Of a DNA stretch of 64,000 nt, positions 1-12,200 are shown one piece after another. Location of the stretch: the NCBI GenBank assembly GCA_027943335.1, contig BSBK01001302.1, positions 1,375,501-1,439,500 on the forward strand, written 5' to 3'. The notes beneath the pieces are model-generated. The model was given only the letters and a program-made list of their open reading frames with translations, made no database searches and was not told the DNA's origin. Position 1 is the stretch's first letter, and each line of letters opens with the position of its first letter. The translations under genes and the position numbers were made by a program. This DNA comes from Chamaecyparis obtusa (lineage: Eukaryota; Streptophyta; Pinopsida; Cupressales; Cupressaceae).

Positions 1-688
1 AATGGTACAAAGGGACAGATTGGACAGCGACAGACAACATCAGATTTCAAAGCACACAGACCTGAAGGACACTAGTGCTCTGCACTCCTACCCTTCTAGT
101 TTTTCCCCAGTTTTCAGTGATAGGTTGATAGGTGTCTAGACCCTTGCTGGCTTCATTCCTAACTCTGACTCTTGCATGCACAGCTTCAGGACACTAGCAC
201 CTAGCCCTATAGTCCTACCAGTCAGCTCCAAATTTTGGATTCATGTTCTTTCCGGCATCTCATTTCCAGATACGCTTTTCTCTCTTTCTGTTTTGTATCC
301 TATGCATTCTGTTAAACTTGTTCACAACAACCCCTATCACATACAACACACAAATAGAGCGTGTGAATTCCCAGATAGCTTGACTCTTCCTTGAGGACAA
401 TAGCGAAGCCCATTCATATCTCGCTAATGTCGTATTGGAGAAGGATTCACATAAATTAATACATAGTTTGGTCTAGGATCCCTTTTCCTATGCGTCATAA
501 GGAGTTATACTTATCCTAAGTAAATATTCAAAGCTTGTTAACTTTTGTCATCTATTTTATTTATTTTGTATAAACAGTTTGAATAATGTGTATTGAGCTG
601 ATTACAAAACACATCCCAAAATTGTGAAAATAGACTAATCAATTTTGAAATTAAGCATCATCGTTCCAAATTAAAGTATACATATTGA
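1..688. other. No gene recognised (left edge)
   Basis: There is no long open frame with a recognisable product on either strand. The sequence is mixed-composition non-coding DNA. It may be the decayed edge of a repeat that starts left of the window, but I see no boundary that proves it. Confidence 0.4.
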
Positions 689-872
689 TTATTTCTCCAT
701 TTTGGAGAGGCGGTTTAGTTCTATATTCCTCATGATGGCGTGGCTGCTATGATGGAGATATAGGCATTGCTTGGGGTTTGACAATAAAAGCTGTCCCCCT
801 GCACTCCTCCCACTGCCCGAGAGATCCTGGAAGTTGTTTCCCATCCTTGAAACTGTTTCTATCTCCCCATGC
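689..872 (-). CDS. Possible terminal exon of an unknown gene (weak)
   Basis: A - strand frame is open for about 140 codons (689-1111). Its final third follows a TTCTAG acceptor-like site at 873-878. It reads as a polar peptide (GEIETVSRMGNNFQ..., ending LNRLSKMEK) before a stop at 689-691. I do not recognise the protein and no partner exon is visible at higher coordinates. The length is only moderately above chance for this base composition. It could be a real last exon of a gene whose other exons lie far away, or a chance open frame. Confidence 0.2.
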
Positions 873-1221
873 CTAGAACTCAGAGAAATGCTGGGGTCAA
901 TGTAGATTGACTGGAAACCATGAAATGTAATTTGATATACTATGGAACATGTAATATGATACAAACTATCTTCATCGTATGACAGAGAGCTCTGTTGTGG
1001 AACATATGGATAGCACAAAACTACGAAATTTTCAATAACTAGAGCTAGACACTGTAACAGGTTTGCCAGTGTATAGAAAGACAACTCAAACACAGAGTTC
1101 TGATACAACATGAAAATGCTATTTAACTGTTTTCAAGGCTTCAACAATTGCATAATTATTAACTATTTGCAAGGCCTGGAGAATTTCTCTTCCTTATAAA
1201 TCTTCGTTGATCTATGCTACT

Positions 1222-1858
1222 TGTTGGGAAAATGGTGTGCTGTACACCTTGCATAATAATGCATATTATTGTAATATTTTATTTTATTATGTAAATGTTG
1301 CACCTAGCACCTAGATGGACATGCAACATGTAGAGATTCCTTGAGAATATTCTTGGGATCGATTGATGAGTTGTATTGCAACATTGTAATACTATTTGAT
1401 GTTATTATTGAATATTGGGGAAATAAATTAAATGAAGTACCCAATATTAAATGTTGGGTCAAGGGGTTTGGTAGCACATGATTTATGTAATACCACTTAG
1501 TGGTTTTGTGGGATCTTGTTTCTATAAAAGAAACTAGAAGGGTAGTTGTTGAGGTTAGCCAGGTTAGCATTTGTGGAGGTTGAAAGCATGGCATGGGATG
1601 TGTGGTTGCTTGCTTGTTCACACGGAGGGCTTGTTTATGGCTGGGGCTTTGAAGGCTTTCATGGTGTATTGTAATGGGTGCATTGCTGAATAATACATGG
1701 ATGATGGATGCTTTTGGAGGCTAAGTTTTTCCCTCGTGAGCGTTTTCCCAGGATATATCTTGTGTCATCTTGTTGTGAGCATGTTGTCTATTTTCTTGCA
1801 TGTGGATTCTAAGTACTTATTTGTTTATTTTGCGTTATGAGTAATGTTGAAATTGTCA
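1222..1858 (+). mobile_element. Candidate solo LTR (copia-like)
   Basis: The segment begins with TGTTGGGAA, has a TATA-like box TATAAAA at 1523-1529, and about 200 bp further on has the pyrimidine-rich block GTTTTTCCC...CGTTTTCCCAGG, which is common in plant copia LTR R/U5 regions. The right boundary (a CA near 1857-1858) is only a guess. No convincing 5-bp target duplication was found and no internal region follows, so a solo or truncated LTR is the best reading. Confidence 0.45.
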
Positions 1859-2570
1859 TAAAGATGGCTGCAAGTTTCCTTACATTATTGAGATTGGCAA
1901 ATGGAAATTACAACTTCTCTTTGAAACTTGAATATTGATGGGAACTCTACTAGGCATCTTTGAATAGTAAATGAGGTCATCCACGATTGCAAAGAAAAAC
2001 TTTTGTTCTCAACAGCAAGCATGTTCGAGAATAAGTCAATAACTATGCCAAAATGTAAGATACATACAAGGTAGTGGTTATAATAATATAACTCATAAAC
2101 ATGAGAACATTTCCATATTGTAGGAGACTCCCAACTGATAATCAACATAATACACAAAGATGGATGGATCAGCAAGTCAATAAGTTGAAAAAAAGAAATA
2201 TCTTTTTGACCTATGATTTGACAGGAAACTTAGAATCACAATCTTTCGAGGATGAAGTGTCCGAAGAGCAATAAGAAACTAGTGTTGAAGGAGAATCAAG
2301 AAGGCAAGAAGGTGAAAGTAGCAAGAAAAGGAAAGAAAACCAAAACTTCACAAGCTAAGAAAACATAAATAAAAGAAGTTCAAGTGAAGAATCACCACAA
2401 AAAAAGACAAAAATCAGGAGTGACTCATTCATCAATTAGTAAATTTTTAGTGCAAAGAAATGTAACATCTATTAAAGAATTAGGTAAAGATGTTGAGCAA
2501 TCCACGACTCTTGAACAGCTAAAGAATAGGATGAAGAATGTATAATAGAGACTAATCTAGCTAATCACTT

Positions 2571-3766
2571 GGAGGATTTCTTAGGAAGGATTGATAAGAC
2601 TATAGAAAAGAAGTCAGCAAAGAAATATTCCAAGATCACAAACGAAAGTTCTGAATTTCACATGATGCAAGTTGCAATTCTAAAAGCTGACAAGGCAAAA
2701 GAAGACATTACTCAATAAGAAGATGAAGTTGTGGCTATTGATTTGGGGCCAACGACAAAAGAGCAGAAGGTTGAGAAATTGGATGAATCTGTAAAAACAA
2801 TTAAGGAAAGATTGAGAAAGAAGAATGAGATTAAAGCAGAAGTCAAGGAACTGAGAGATTATGTATGACACTTGATGAATCCAATTCAACAAGTTGGGGA
2901 AACATTCGTCCTTCTTGCAATGCTTTCAAAGGAATCAGTTGAAGATTTAGAAGGAATGAAGTTGACAACACAAGCAACAAAGAAATGGATTGAAATGTTT
3001 TTGATAGAGAAAATGAATTTGTTGAAAAATTGATGCAACTTTATGAGACAGTTGTAACCATTTAGAATAGGATTCAAGTCCTACTTGCATTGTGTGAATA
3101 ATTTCATCCTGTCCAGGAAAAGACTATCCCATACATACATGCATTAATGGATATTCCCAAGCAAACTTTGGTGGAAGGAAGTGTAATAGAAGCAAATCAG
3201 ACATTCAAATTTCGTCGTTTGTATTGCGCATTGGTATTGAGAGAGGAAATTTTTGAGAAGGTTAAGGAAAACTACATTGAGTTAAGAGGAATGGTCAAGG
3301 ATATTCAAGATGAAATTCTTATTTCAGTAGAGTTAATGTTTGGACAAAAAGTGAATAATGTAGAGATATGAATGTGGAAGAGTTGAAAGGAAAAATGAAA
3401 AATATCTTCTTCAAGGCTATAATTTTCATTTTGAAAAATCATTTGGAGGATGCTACTTCATTCATTACTTTTATGAATACATGTCAAGAATGAGAATCAG
3501 AATGGGAAAAGGTTTTTACCATGTGTACAAAAGACTTGGCAATCATTGAGCATAAGGTGGAGGCTATGCCAAGCCCACTAATGGAGGAACTTGACATCTT
3601 CATGTCCAAGTTCTTTGAATTTTCTATTAAGGAGAAGGATAAGGGGCACACAATCCTAGAAGATAATTTGTTACGATCCTATGTGGCATCAATTTTTCCT
3701 ATTTGCTCTTGTTCTTTGCAGTTTGTGTGTTGGAGGATATTTTATTTTTCATTGGTTAGTATCTAA
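2571..3766 (+). pseudogene. Decayed coiled-coil-like retroelement ORF
   Basis: From 2571 one + strand frame runs about 150 codons with only two stops (a TAA near 2717 and a TGA near 2866). It is rich in Lys, Glu and Asp with heptad-like stretches (EKLDESVKTIKERLRKKNEI). The reading then changes frame and continues as 3147-3371 (74 aa) and 3521-3766 (81 aa). The pieces therefore look like one ancestral protein of about 390 residues broken by stops and frameshifts. I see no zinc knuckle, protease, RT or integrase. An LTR-like sequence with a TATA box follows, so a gag-like or accessory ORF of a non-autonomous retroelement is likely, but the family is not recognised. Confidence 0.45.
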
Positions 3767-3769
3767 TAA

Positions 3770-4290
3770 AAGTTTAGTAGATTGGGTAGTAGTCGTAACT
3801 AACTCCTCTTACAGTTTACTTTGAATTATCTTGGTTGTTGATTTAGAATCAGTTTGGGCTCTTGGTTGTAATTGAAAGTCCTATATAAAGGCTTTCTTAT
3901 TTCATTTGTAACGTAGAAGAAACTTATTGTGAAATTGTTGCTGAGATATTGCTAGAGTAAATACAAACTCATTGAAGCTTGGTGAGAACTTGTGTTGTTT
4001 TGGGACATTTGCATGGTTTCCTACTTCTCATTAGTTTATGATTTGTTTATGTTGTGCTGAAATTGTTGAATGGAAGATTATTGTTGTTGATTCATGGTGA
4101 AACCTTCATATTCATACCATTTGTAGTTTGTTGATTGCAAATTGTTGTGCATGGTTGGTCTGAACTCATTTCGAAAAACTTAACTTCAATTGCTTTAACC
4201 TCATTGATTCACATGTTTATGCCTATGGTGTTAATGTGTATGAGTGACCCAAAAATCATTTGCATACCCTTGTGATGTAGGGGCATCTAG
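3770..4290 (+). mobile_element. LTR-like remnant after the coiled-coil ORF
   Basis: A TATA-like box (TATATAAAG, about 3882-3890) lies about 120 bp downstream of the ORF remnant, in T-rich, transcript-leader-like sequence. The position just after the ORF fits a 3' LTR. The borders, partner LTR and target duplication are not identifiable. Confidence 0.25.
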
Positions 4291-6870
4291 AGTGTAGGAG
4301 CAATTTTGCATCACCCAAAAAGAAATATTGTATTTTCCTTTTGTTTTGTGGTTTTTCTTTAGTTTTCTTGGAGCCCATTATATAGAAGCTGAAAATAGCC
4401 AAAAATAGTCACACACTATTTTCAGGACTTTTGTTCATTCGGAGTTGTATGGACATGAAAATTGGTCCCAAGGAGCAAAATTGAAAAATAAGATGATTGG
4501 TGAAAGAGTCATCTCAATATCTTGTATGGTGTGAAACAGAGGAGCAAGAATCCTTTGGATAATTATTCAACAAACCAAAAGTATAAGATTTTCTGAAAAA
4601 ATCAGAAAAAAATTGGATTTTCAAAATAATGTGAAAATTGTAGAAAGAGACAAACTTTTTTTAAAACTTAAGGGCATTTCCATAGCATAGAGATATAGAG
4701 AGCAAATAAAATAGAATTTAATTAATGAATTATAGAAAATAGATTTTGTCGTTTATATTCATATTTTTTATTACATAGGCAAATATTCAGTTAACTTTTT
4801 AAGAGGGCAGTCATCAAATAGTTGCCAAAGTGTGAGATCAAATATTAGCCAAATCTATGAAGTACCTGAGATCAAAATGAATAGTAGATTTTTTTGTTTA
4901 TATTTATAATGTTGATTACATAGGCAAATATTCAGTTAACTTAGAACAAGGGCAGTCACCAAATAACTGTCTAAGTCTGAGATCAAATATTAGCTAAGTC
5001 TGAGATTAAAACTTATCAGGCATTGAAAGAGGGCAGTCACCAAATTGTTGTTTGAGATCAAATATTAGCTAACTATGAAGTAACTGAGATTAACATTTAT
5101 CAGACATCTAGCTACTGTTAGCAGTTTATCAAACATGGAATTTATTAAATGTGGAAACCATTTTGAAGTGATCCAAGATTTTCATTGTGATTGAGGGGAG
5201 TTTTGTAGGGGTAGTTCAATATTTGAGAAAGCTATTAATTTTAAACTATAGGTGTTCGCTGCTTCCCCATTAAAGGGCCATCTATAGTAGTTCGTAATAG
5301 TTATAATTTTAAAATTAGTGTATAATATTAATTATATATTTGATCACATCACAATCCATTGAGCAAGGCATGCAGAGAGCTTTGATCATATTGAAACCGT
5401 GATTTAGAGAAAATCCATTACCTACTTCGACACTATCTCACATGCACCCCACAATTTAGGATGATTGAGGCCCTTTCAAATTCGATTGATGATCGTCATT
5501 GCTCCTTCCGCTCCAGGTTGGAAAGAAAACTAAATGGATAAAATAACAAATTAATTCCATGCTGATTTCAGACTTTTTTCTGTCTTGGAATCACCCTATT
5601 TATGCTTGATTCATCAATTTCATGATTTTTTTGTAGGGTTTTATAGGTTTTTGCATTGATTTTTTACCTTTTTTAGCCATTTTTAGGGATTTTAATATGA
5701 TTTTAATGCGCTTTAAATGCAATGGTCATTTGAAATTGGGTCAATGATTTTTTCGTGAATAAGAATTTTTTTAGTGAAAAAATTGGCTAGCTCTAGGATT
5801 CAGGATTAATCAGTTATCATTGGAGTTTTTAGTAGATTATTGCTTCTATGGTGTGAAAGATATCAAAGTTTTCATCCCAATCAATTTCTCCAGTGAAGCT
5901 TAAAACTCTAAATCGAAGACCTAGAGGCCCTAGAAAGGTTCAAAATTCCGACAAATAGATCTTTGATATATTTGTTGTTGTAGATCTCTTCGTAAACTTT
6001 CCAATGTTATTTTATAATAGCAAATTGGACACCCGAGTCAAAAGTTACGGCTTTTGGAATTTGTGCCATCAAAACTCAAGTTTCAATAAAAAAAAATCCT
6101 CCTGGGCAGGAAATTGAACTAATGAACCGCTAGGCACCAAAAGAAGAAATTTGCATTTTCCAGAACATTCTAAGGTGGTTATTGGTGTTACATATATAGG
6201 GATGAATGAGGGTTACAGGACACAGTTCTAGAAGTCTTTATTGTGGCTCTATCTTGCAAATTATTGTAATAAGAAGGCCCATGTGGCTGTAGCAGGTTAT
6301 TTCAAGAATGTTGTAATGTCATTTCATTGAAGATAGTAGAAAGTAAGCATTTTTGTTCTTGCAATTTTCTGTTTATTTCTCTGTTGTGTTGTGTGTGTTT
6401 GGGTGAGTAAGGGGAGTATGCTTCATCACCTTGGGAGATTGCATCATCTTTGCATAGGTTTCTCATGGCAAAGCAAAGCTTGCTTTAGTTTCACTTAGTC
6501 AGCAATAGATTCTTGCATTGTTAGAAGTAGATTAGATTCCTAAACCCATCTCTTTTGCATTTTATTTCACAATAATCTTTATTAGGATTATCTCAAGAGC
6601 CCTATAGCAAGATCGTTTGTTATTAAGAGAAGAGTTGATAAATTCCAAGAATAATTGTGTAAGTCCCTTTGTGTCTTATCAGCAATATCACATCATTTCA
6701 TTGAGTCTATATCCAACACCAAGTCGCATGTTTGTGGTGTTGGTGTAAACCTTGGGGTTGCCTTATTGGATCACACAGTTTTACATTGTTTAGCATTTGA
6801 GGTTTTCTTGTTCAAGAGATGATAATACTTGGTATTTTATTCTGTGTTAGTGTCTCAAAACACACATCAA
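4291..6870. other. Non-coding AT-rich DNA with degenerate repeats
   Basis: No protein frame is supported. The stretch holds a three-copy direct repeat (4746-5110, listed separately). It also has an LTR-like patch around 6170-6400 with ACATATATAGGG and transcript-leader-like sequence. The rest is unassigned. Confidence 0.4.
4746..5110. repeat. Degenerate tandem repeat, about 3 units
   Basis: The same ordered motifs recur: TACATAGGCAAATATTCAG then AGGGCAGTCA(C/T)CAAAT then GAGATCAAATATTAGC. They appear from 4746, from about 4892, and in shortened form from about 5025. Unit lengths differ (about 80-145 bp), so the copies have diverged and lost pieces. No coding role is visible. Confidence 0.7.
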
Positions 6871-6871
6871 C

Positions 6872-7918
6872 AAGTAGATGGTTAAATTATGAAGCTTTGA
6901 TGCTTGTGATGTTCTTCTAAGACTCTCTGATTCCTCTCAGCTAGATGATGTCTGCAATGTTCTTCTGAGATTCCCTGATTCCATATTAGTCACAGTGGCC
7001 AGATACATCCCCTACCCTTCCCCAGGCACATGTATCTCGCACTTGATACAGATATGGGTACAATAAAGCGTGGATACATGTCTGATACCATATCCTCATG
7101 TGCTAAAAAATCCCTGATTTTCTGGCCTTGCTGGATACTGTGATTTGATTTTTTAAAAATTGAAAATTTGATGTGAATCTTCATAACTTCGAAAATTTCA
7201 ATCATGCAATTTTTTATTTTGTTTATTTTTTTAAAACTGCACCAAATGAGGAAGATAAATGAAACATTTTTCTATTCTAGCAACCCATTTTTTGGATCTT
7301 CTTTCAACGCAACTCTAACTTTTTTGGGGGGGGTGTTTTAATTTTACAGATTTCAAAAATTAATTGTTTTTAATTTTGTATTTATATTTTGTTGTTTAAA
7401 AATTGGAGATTTTAAAAAAAATTATTCAGTGAATTTTTTATTTTGTAAGTTTAGCTTATTATTGTTTATTTAGTTCTTGATATATAAATTTCAAACTTTT
7501 AATATATTTAGATGTATGTTTTTAATTATATAATATATTTAACATTACCATTATTTTATTTTTTATTTAGATTTATTTGACATTATTGTTATTTAGTTTA
7601 GGTCTTGGTTTATATATTTTTTTGTATATTGCAAATTGTTAAATCAGCTTATAATTATTAATTTATGTACCAATTATGTGTCTATATTGCATTTAAATTA
7701 ACGAAAAACTCCTCTAATAACTTTGAAAATTGTGTTAAATATGTGCGTATATTTTTCATGAATGTTGTATCCGACCATATCCAAATTGGGGGTTTTAAAA
7801 AATGGCTGTATCCATATCTGTATCTGTAACTAGATCTGTGTTCATGCAACTTTGCTATTAGTAGATGGTTGTATTATTAAGCTTTGATGCCTGCGATGTT
7901 CATAGATTCCCTTATTCT
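6872..7918. repeat. Foldback-like insert flanked by direct repeats
   Basis: A segment starting AGTAGATGGTT and containing AAGCTTTGATGC occurs at about 6872 and again at about 7860; a shorter third copy of its later part is near 6940. Between them, GATACAGATATGGGTAC (about 7037) is mirrored by a near-perfect inverted match GTATCCATATCTGTATC (about 7810). The interior is T/A-rich with no coding frame. This could be a decayed MITE or other terminal-inverted-repeat element, or a local duplication. Confidence 0.4.
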
Positions 7919-8132
7919 CTACTCTTTAGTCAATATGAGTTAAATTAATTCGGAAGGGCCAAGATGGAATTTGCATAAATACACTATATTATGGAAAGTG
8001 TACTTTAAATTATAGTCTAAATGGCAACATGTCAATGTTGAGATCATATTATCCTAATCAGCTGAAGTTTGTAAACATGGTGATGCTTTCCTTGAGATAA
8101 TATGGGTTTTAAATTTTATATTTGTGGTGCAG

Positions 8133-9239
8133 TTGTTACAACCGATAAGGCAATCGCAAGACATTCAAGAACAATCTGCTCATCAAGCACATGAGTTCCA
8201 AGATAGTTTTGAGGGCGTTCCAATGCAGCCATCAACAATCTTTTCAGAGCCAGCACCCCAAAAGTATTTGTACAAAGACAAAATGCAGAGTTTGCAAGAT
8301 AAAGAGTACCTGGAATGGGCTTTCCTGGATGCTCAGAGAAATGTGGCTCAGAACATACACCTCAATAATTTTGCTGTACATGATGTGAGTCAACTTTCTC
8401 CACGGTTGTCCATGTTTAGCAAATCACCAGGCCACTTTTTGCAGATTGAAACACAAACAAATCTACAAGATGGCAGTAGAAGTAATTTTCTAAAGTCTCA
8501 GCAGACACAGATGACACCATTACTGAGCAACAACATTGAAAAATTACTTGACTTACAAAATTGCTATCAATTGAAAAACAATACGCCTTCCCAATTCATG
8601 AATACCACTCAATCACAAGATCTTCGGGTATTTTCTGCCTTGGAACAGGATATAAACCTCAAGGATCCTGTATTTATTCCTGATTTTCAAGCCAATCTAG
8701 CAGCAACACATAAGGTTTCTGACAGAAATATTACAGAAGAACAGAGTAACAGGTTGAAAATTGGACAAAATATTTCATCTTCATCACATGTCCGAAATTA
8801 TGCCATATACTCAAATTCTGTGCGGAGTGGTATGCCTGAATCCTTTCCAAGTGTGGGGAACCTTGCATTGGCCAATTGTCACTTTGTGCCTGAAGCTGGG
8901 GATTGTGATTTAAAAAACTCATGGCTCAGTTGCAACAAGCCTTTTGATGCATATGATAATAGTAATACTATAACATCTTTTAGTCATCATTCACTCCCTT
9001 CTCCTGATTTTTCTCAGAAAGAAGTTATTACTTTTGGAAACAATCTGCTTAGAGGCACTCCAGAAATGCGAAGTTTCAGTCATTCAGAACAGTTGAATCA
9101 AATTCCTACGAGTTTGGTTAATACAAATAGGGCATTGCAGATCGATCATTGTGTTAAAGTACTCCATCAGGGCTGTGGTTTCACAAATCAGCAGCTCAAT
9201 GTTCTTTGGGCTCAGATATTGGCATTCAAACAACTAAAA
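8133..9239 (+). CDS. BRM-like exon with QLQ motif (5'-most seen)
   Basis: The acceptor TTTGTGGTGCAG ends at 8132 and the donor GTAAGA starts at 9240; the exon is 369 codons in phase 0. The N-terminal 340 residues are polar and Gln/Ser/Asn-rich with no domain I recognise. The last 20 residues are the QLQ motif (FTNQQLNVLWAQILAFKQLK), a protein-interaction segment of SWI/SNF ATPases. No in-frame ATG lies before the acceptor, so an upstream exon is expected; otherwise translation would start at the internal Met at 8223. No such exon is visible between 1 and 8132. Confidence 0.8.
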
Positions 9240-12200
9240 GTAAGATCATGATTGTTTTTGAAAATAATTAGGAAAAAACAATGTCATTTGTGTTTTCAGA
9301 AAATTATTTTTCAATGCCTGATGTGACAAAATCGATCATATATAGGCATATTATGTGATTGTTTTTGTTTCCTGACTCTCTAAAATTGTTCTATAGCATG
9401 GACGAACTTTACCACCAGATGTACTTGGTTGTATTGGGCCACTGCCACTTACCCAAGATGAAGATCAAGTTGTTTCAGAAATACTATCAACTGGTAAGTT
9501 AAAACATCTTAGAGAACAAAAAAATGCTTTAAATAATGGAACCAAGGCCCAAACTTTGGTTGCAGCAAAAAATGATCCAGAGAGTCTATTTTTAGATGAA
9601 GAGCCAAGGAATCTCACTGCTCAAAAACTCTTTTATGCACAACTACGTATGCATTCAGATAGAAGCCAAGTCATGCTTAATAGAAAAAATGCAGAAAAAC
9701 TCTCTGTTAATTGTGGTGAGAAGCAGCAAATGCTGGGAATGGCATTTAGTGAAAATGGTCATGAAAAAGAAGAGATCGGTACTGTTCAATTGAGAACGAA
9801 GGAAAATGTTGCAGCTGTCATGAAGCTAGATATACCAAGGGGGAACAATTCTGATATGGGAGGAAACAAGTTTATCATGTCGAAACCTTCTCCTGTAGCT
9901 GTTCCTGGTCAGATTGAAAATCTTACTGGTTCTACATTTGGAAAGCATCCAATGAATTTAAATGATGTAAGAAAATATGTTGGTCCACTTTTTGACTTTC
10001 CACAATGTAGGAAAAAAGATGATTTTGTTCCAATGTCTACTCATGTATACAGTCCTTTTACTTTGGGATATGACATAAAGGAATTGTTGTCTGAAGAAGG
10101 ATTTCGTGTTTTTGAAAAGAGAAGAACAGATAAGTTGAGGAAAGTGAATTGTTTGCTGGAAATGAAACGGAATGGATGGCAAATTAGATTTGAATTTGTT
10201 CGAAAGCTCCAAATTGAACAACACATGCTCCGCCTGTTAGATGTTCAGAAGCAGTTAAGGGATGAAATTGATCGACAACAGAAGCAAATTATGATGATGT
10301 CTGACAGGACATATTGTAAATTTGTGCATCTTTGTGAACGTATAAGAACCAAACTTGCAAGGAATGTTGCAGTCTCTCAAAAGGCAATTCGTGAAAAACA
10401 ACTGAAGGAGGCTTTTCAAGGTCGTAAAAGGTTTCTGGAAACTAGCTGGAAGTGTGGAGATGCCAGGCTTATTCGTAACAGAGGGGTTGCCAAATACCAT
10501 GAGAGAGTGTTGAAGGAGTATTCAAAAATGAAGGACAGAGACCACAATGAGAGAATGGAAGCTTTGAAAAATACTGATCTTGACCATTACTGTGACATAT
10601 TGGAACAGCAAACTCAATTGTCTGGCAATGTTCAAGATTGCTATAAACCGCAGTTACCTGATAAAGATATAAATGGACAATATATGAAGGATGAATGCCA
10701 AGAGGATTTCAAAACAAGTGCAGAAGAGAAGGATGCTTTATTTGTAGATGAGGAAGAGAAAAGATCAGTAGATTACATAGACAAAGAGGAGCCAAGTGAA
10801 GAAGCAGTATTTAAAGAGACTCGTATAAATTGTGTGGACAAGGAAAGTCGGAGACAAAAGTCTGTAGCTATGAAATGTTCAAGTTGGGTTGCAAATGATA
10901 ACGGTTTACTCTTTGGAGAAGACTTCAAGGATGGAGAGGATATTTTATCAGAAGTATCATCTGAATATGAAAAATTTAATGCAGGATATGTAATGTGTCA
11001 ACCAGCATCATCTCAAAAATTTATATCTTTGGCTGCCTTTGAAGTAAAGCCAGAGTCCCAGCAATTAAAGGTAGATTTAATGTTTCGAAGAGTTATGCAA
11101 AAATTTCTCTATATTACTAATGTATTAAAATGTAGTATTTGTGATTTAAATCATATTGCCTGTAGCTAAAGTTTTATACCAAGAAATGGCAGGACATTTA
11201 GCTATGGATTGTGACCAAGTTTGATTTTTAGGTATATGAAAAGGCTAATAGTGCTGAGAGAGTAGTACTACCGACAAAAACTAAACGGAAGAGATGTGGA
11301 TCACATTGCCGCAGGTGGTCTGCAGTGAAATTACGCCCATATTTCTATGGGAAATTCAATGATAATCTGAGTTGGAGATCTATACCTTGTGGTTTGCACA
11401 GAGTACTTAACCAGAAAGAAAATTCTATTCGAGAACCCTTTAATAATGGATCCAATGAATGTGATGTGAATCTAATGGGGCAGCAATATTTTACATGGGA
11501 AGACAAGTTGCTGGATGGACATACAGTTTTCCAATCATGTTTTGCGGATAAATCCCATGAGTTCAATGGACCCTCAGAACTTGCTGAGTCTTCAAGCTGT
11601 GCTGGTGAAACGCTTTTGTGTGTGAATACTCAAAAGGTAGAGTAAATTATCTACTGGCAAAATATGATGTTTAACATTGGCAAGAAAGTTCAGCACAAGA
11701 TACAAATTAATGCATTACATGTTCGAAAACTGATTCTTCTTGCCAAATTATTAGTTCATAATGTGGGCTTGCTTTGTTATTCCGTCACTGAAATGCTGGA
11801 TATGTTATACATTTTAAAATATGATGGAGCTAACTTCCTGTCTCTGCAAAATACAATGACCAGACAATTCTTTTCTGAAAAAGATTTTCCACTAAAATCT
11901 TTATTGCACAAGACATTGGCTCAATTCCTTTGGGTTTCTGCTTGAAACATTGAGGAATGCTTCTAGTCAAATATAAGATGCTTAAAGACGTAAAGTTTCA
12001 ACCAATGTCAAAACAAGTTGGTTACATTTATTGATGCAACAATTTGTGGACTTTTCAGCAACTAGCTTTTTTTCAAATCTAGTCTTCAAGATAGAATCAT
12101 AGATAGATGTTCATGTTTGAATGCTTGTGTTTGTTTGCATTTGTGCATATCTATGTAAATGTATATCTATATACATACATATACTGTACACATAATATAT

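Noticed and set aside
11664..11945. 93-codon frame inside the last BRM-like intron
   Set aside because: No similarity to BRM or to any domain I know, no splice sites that fit, and AT-rich composition like the rest of the intron.
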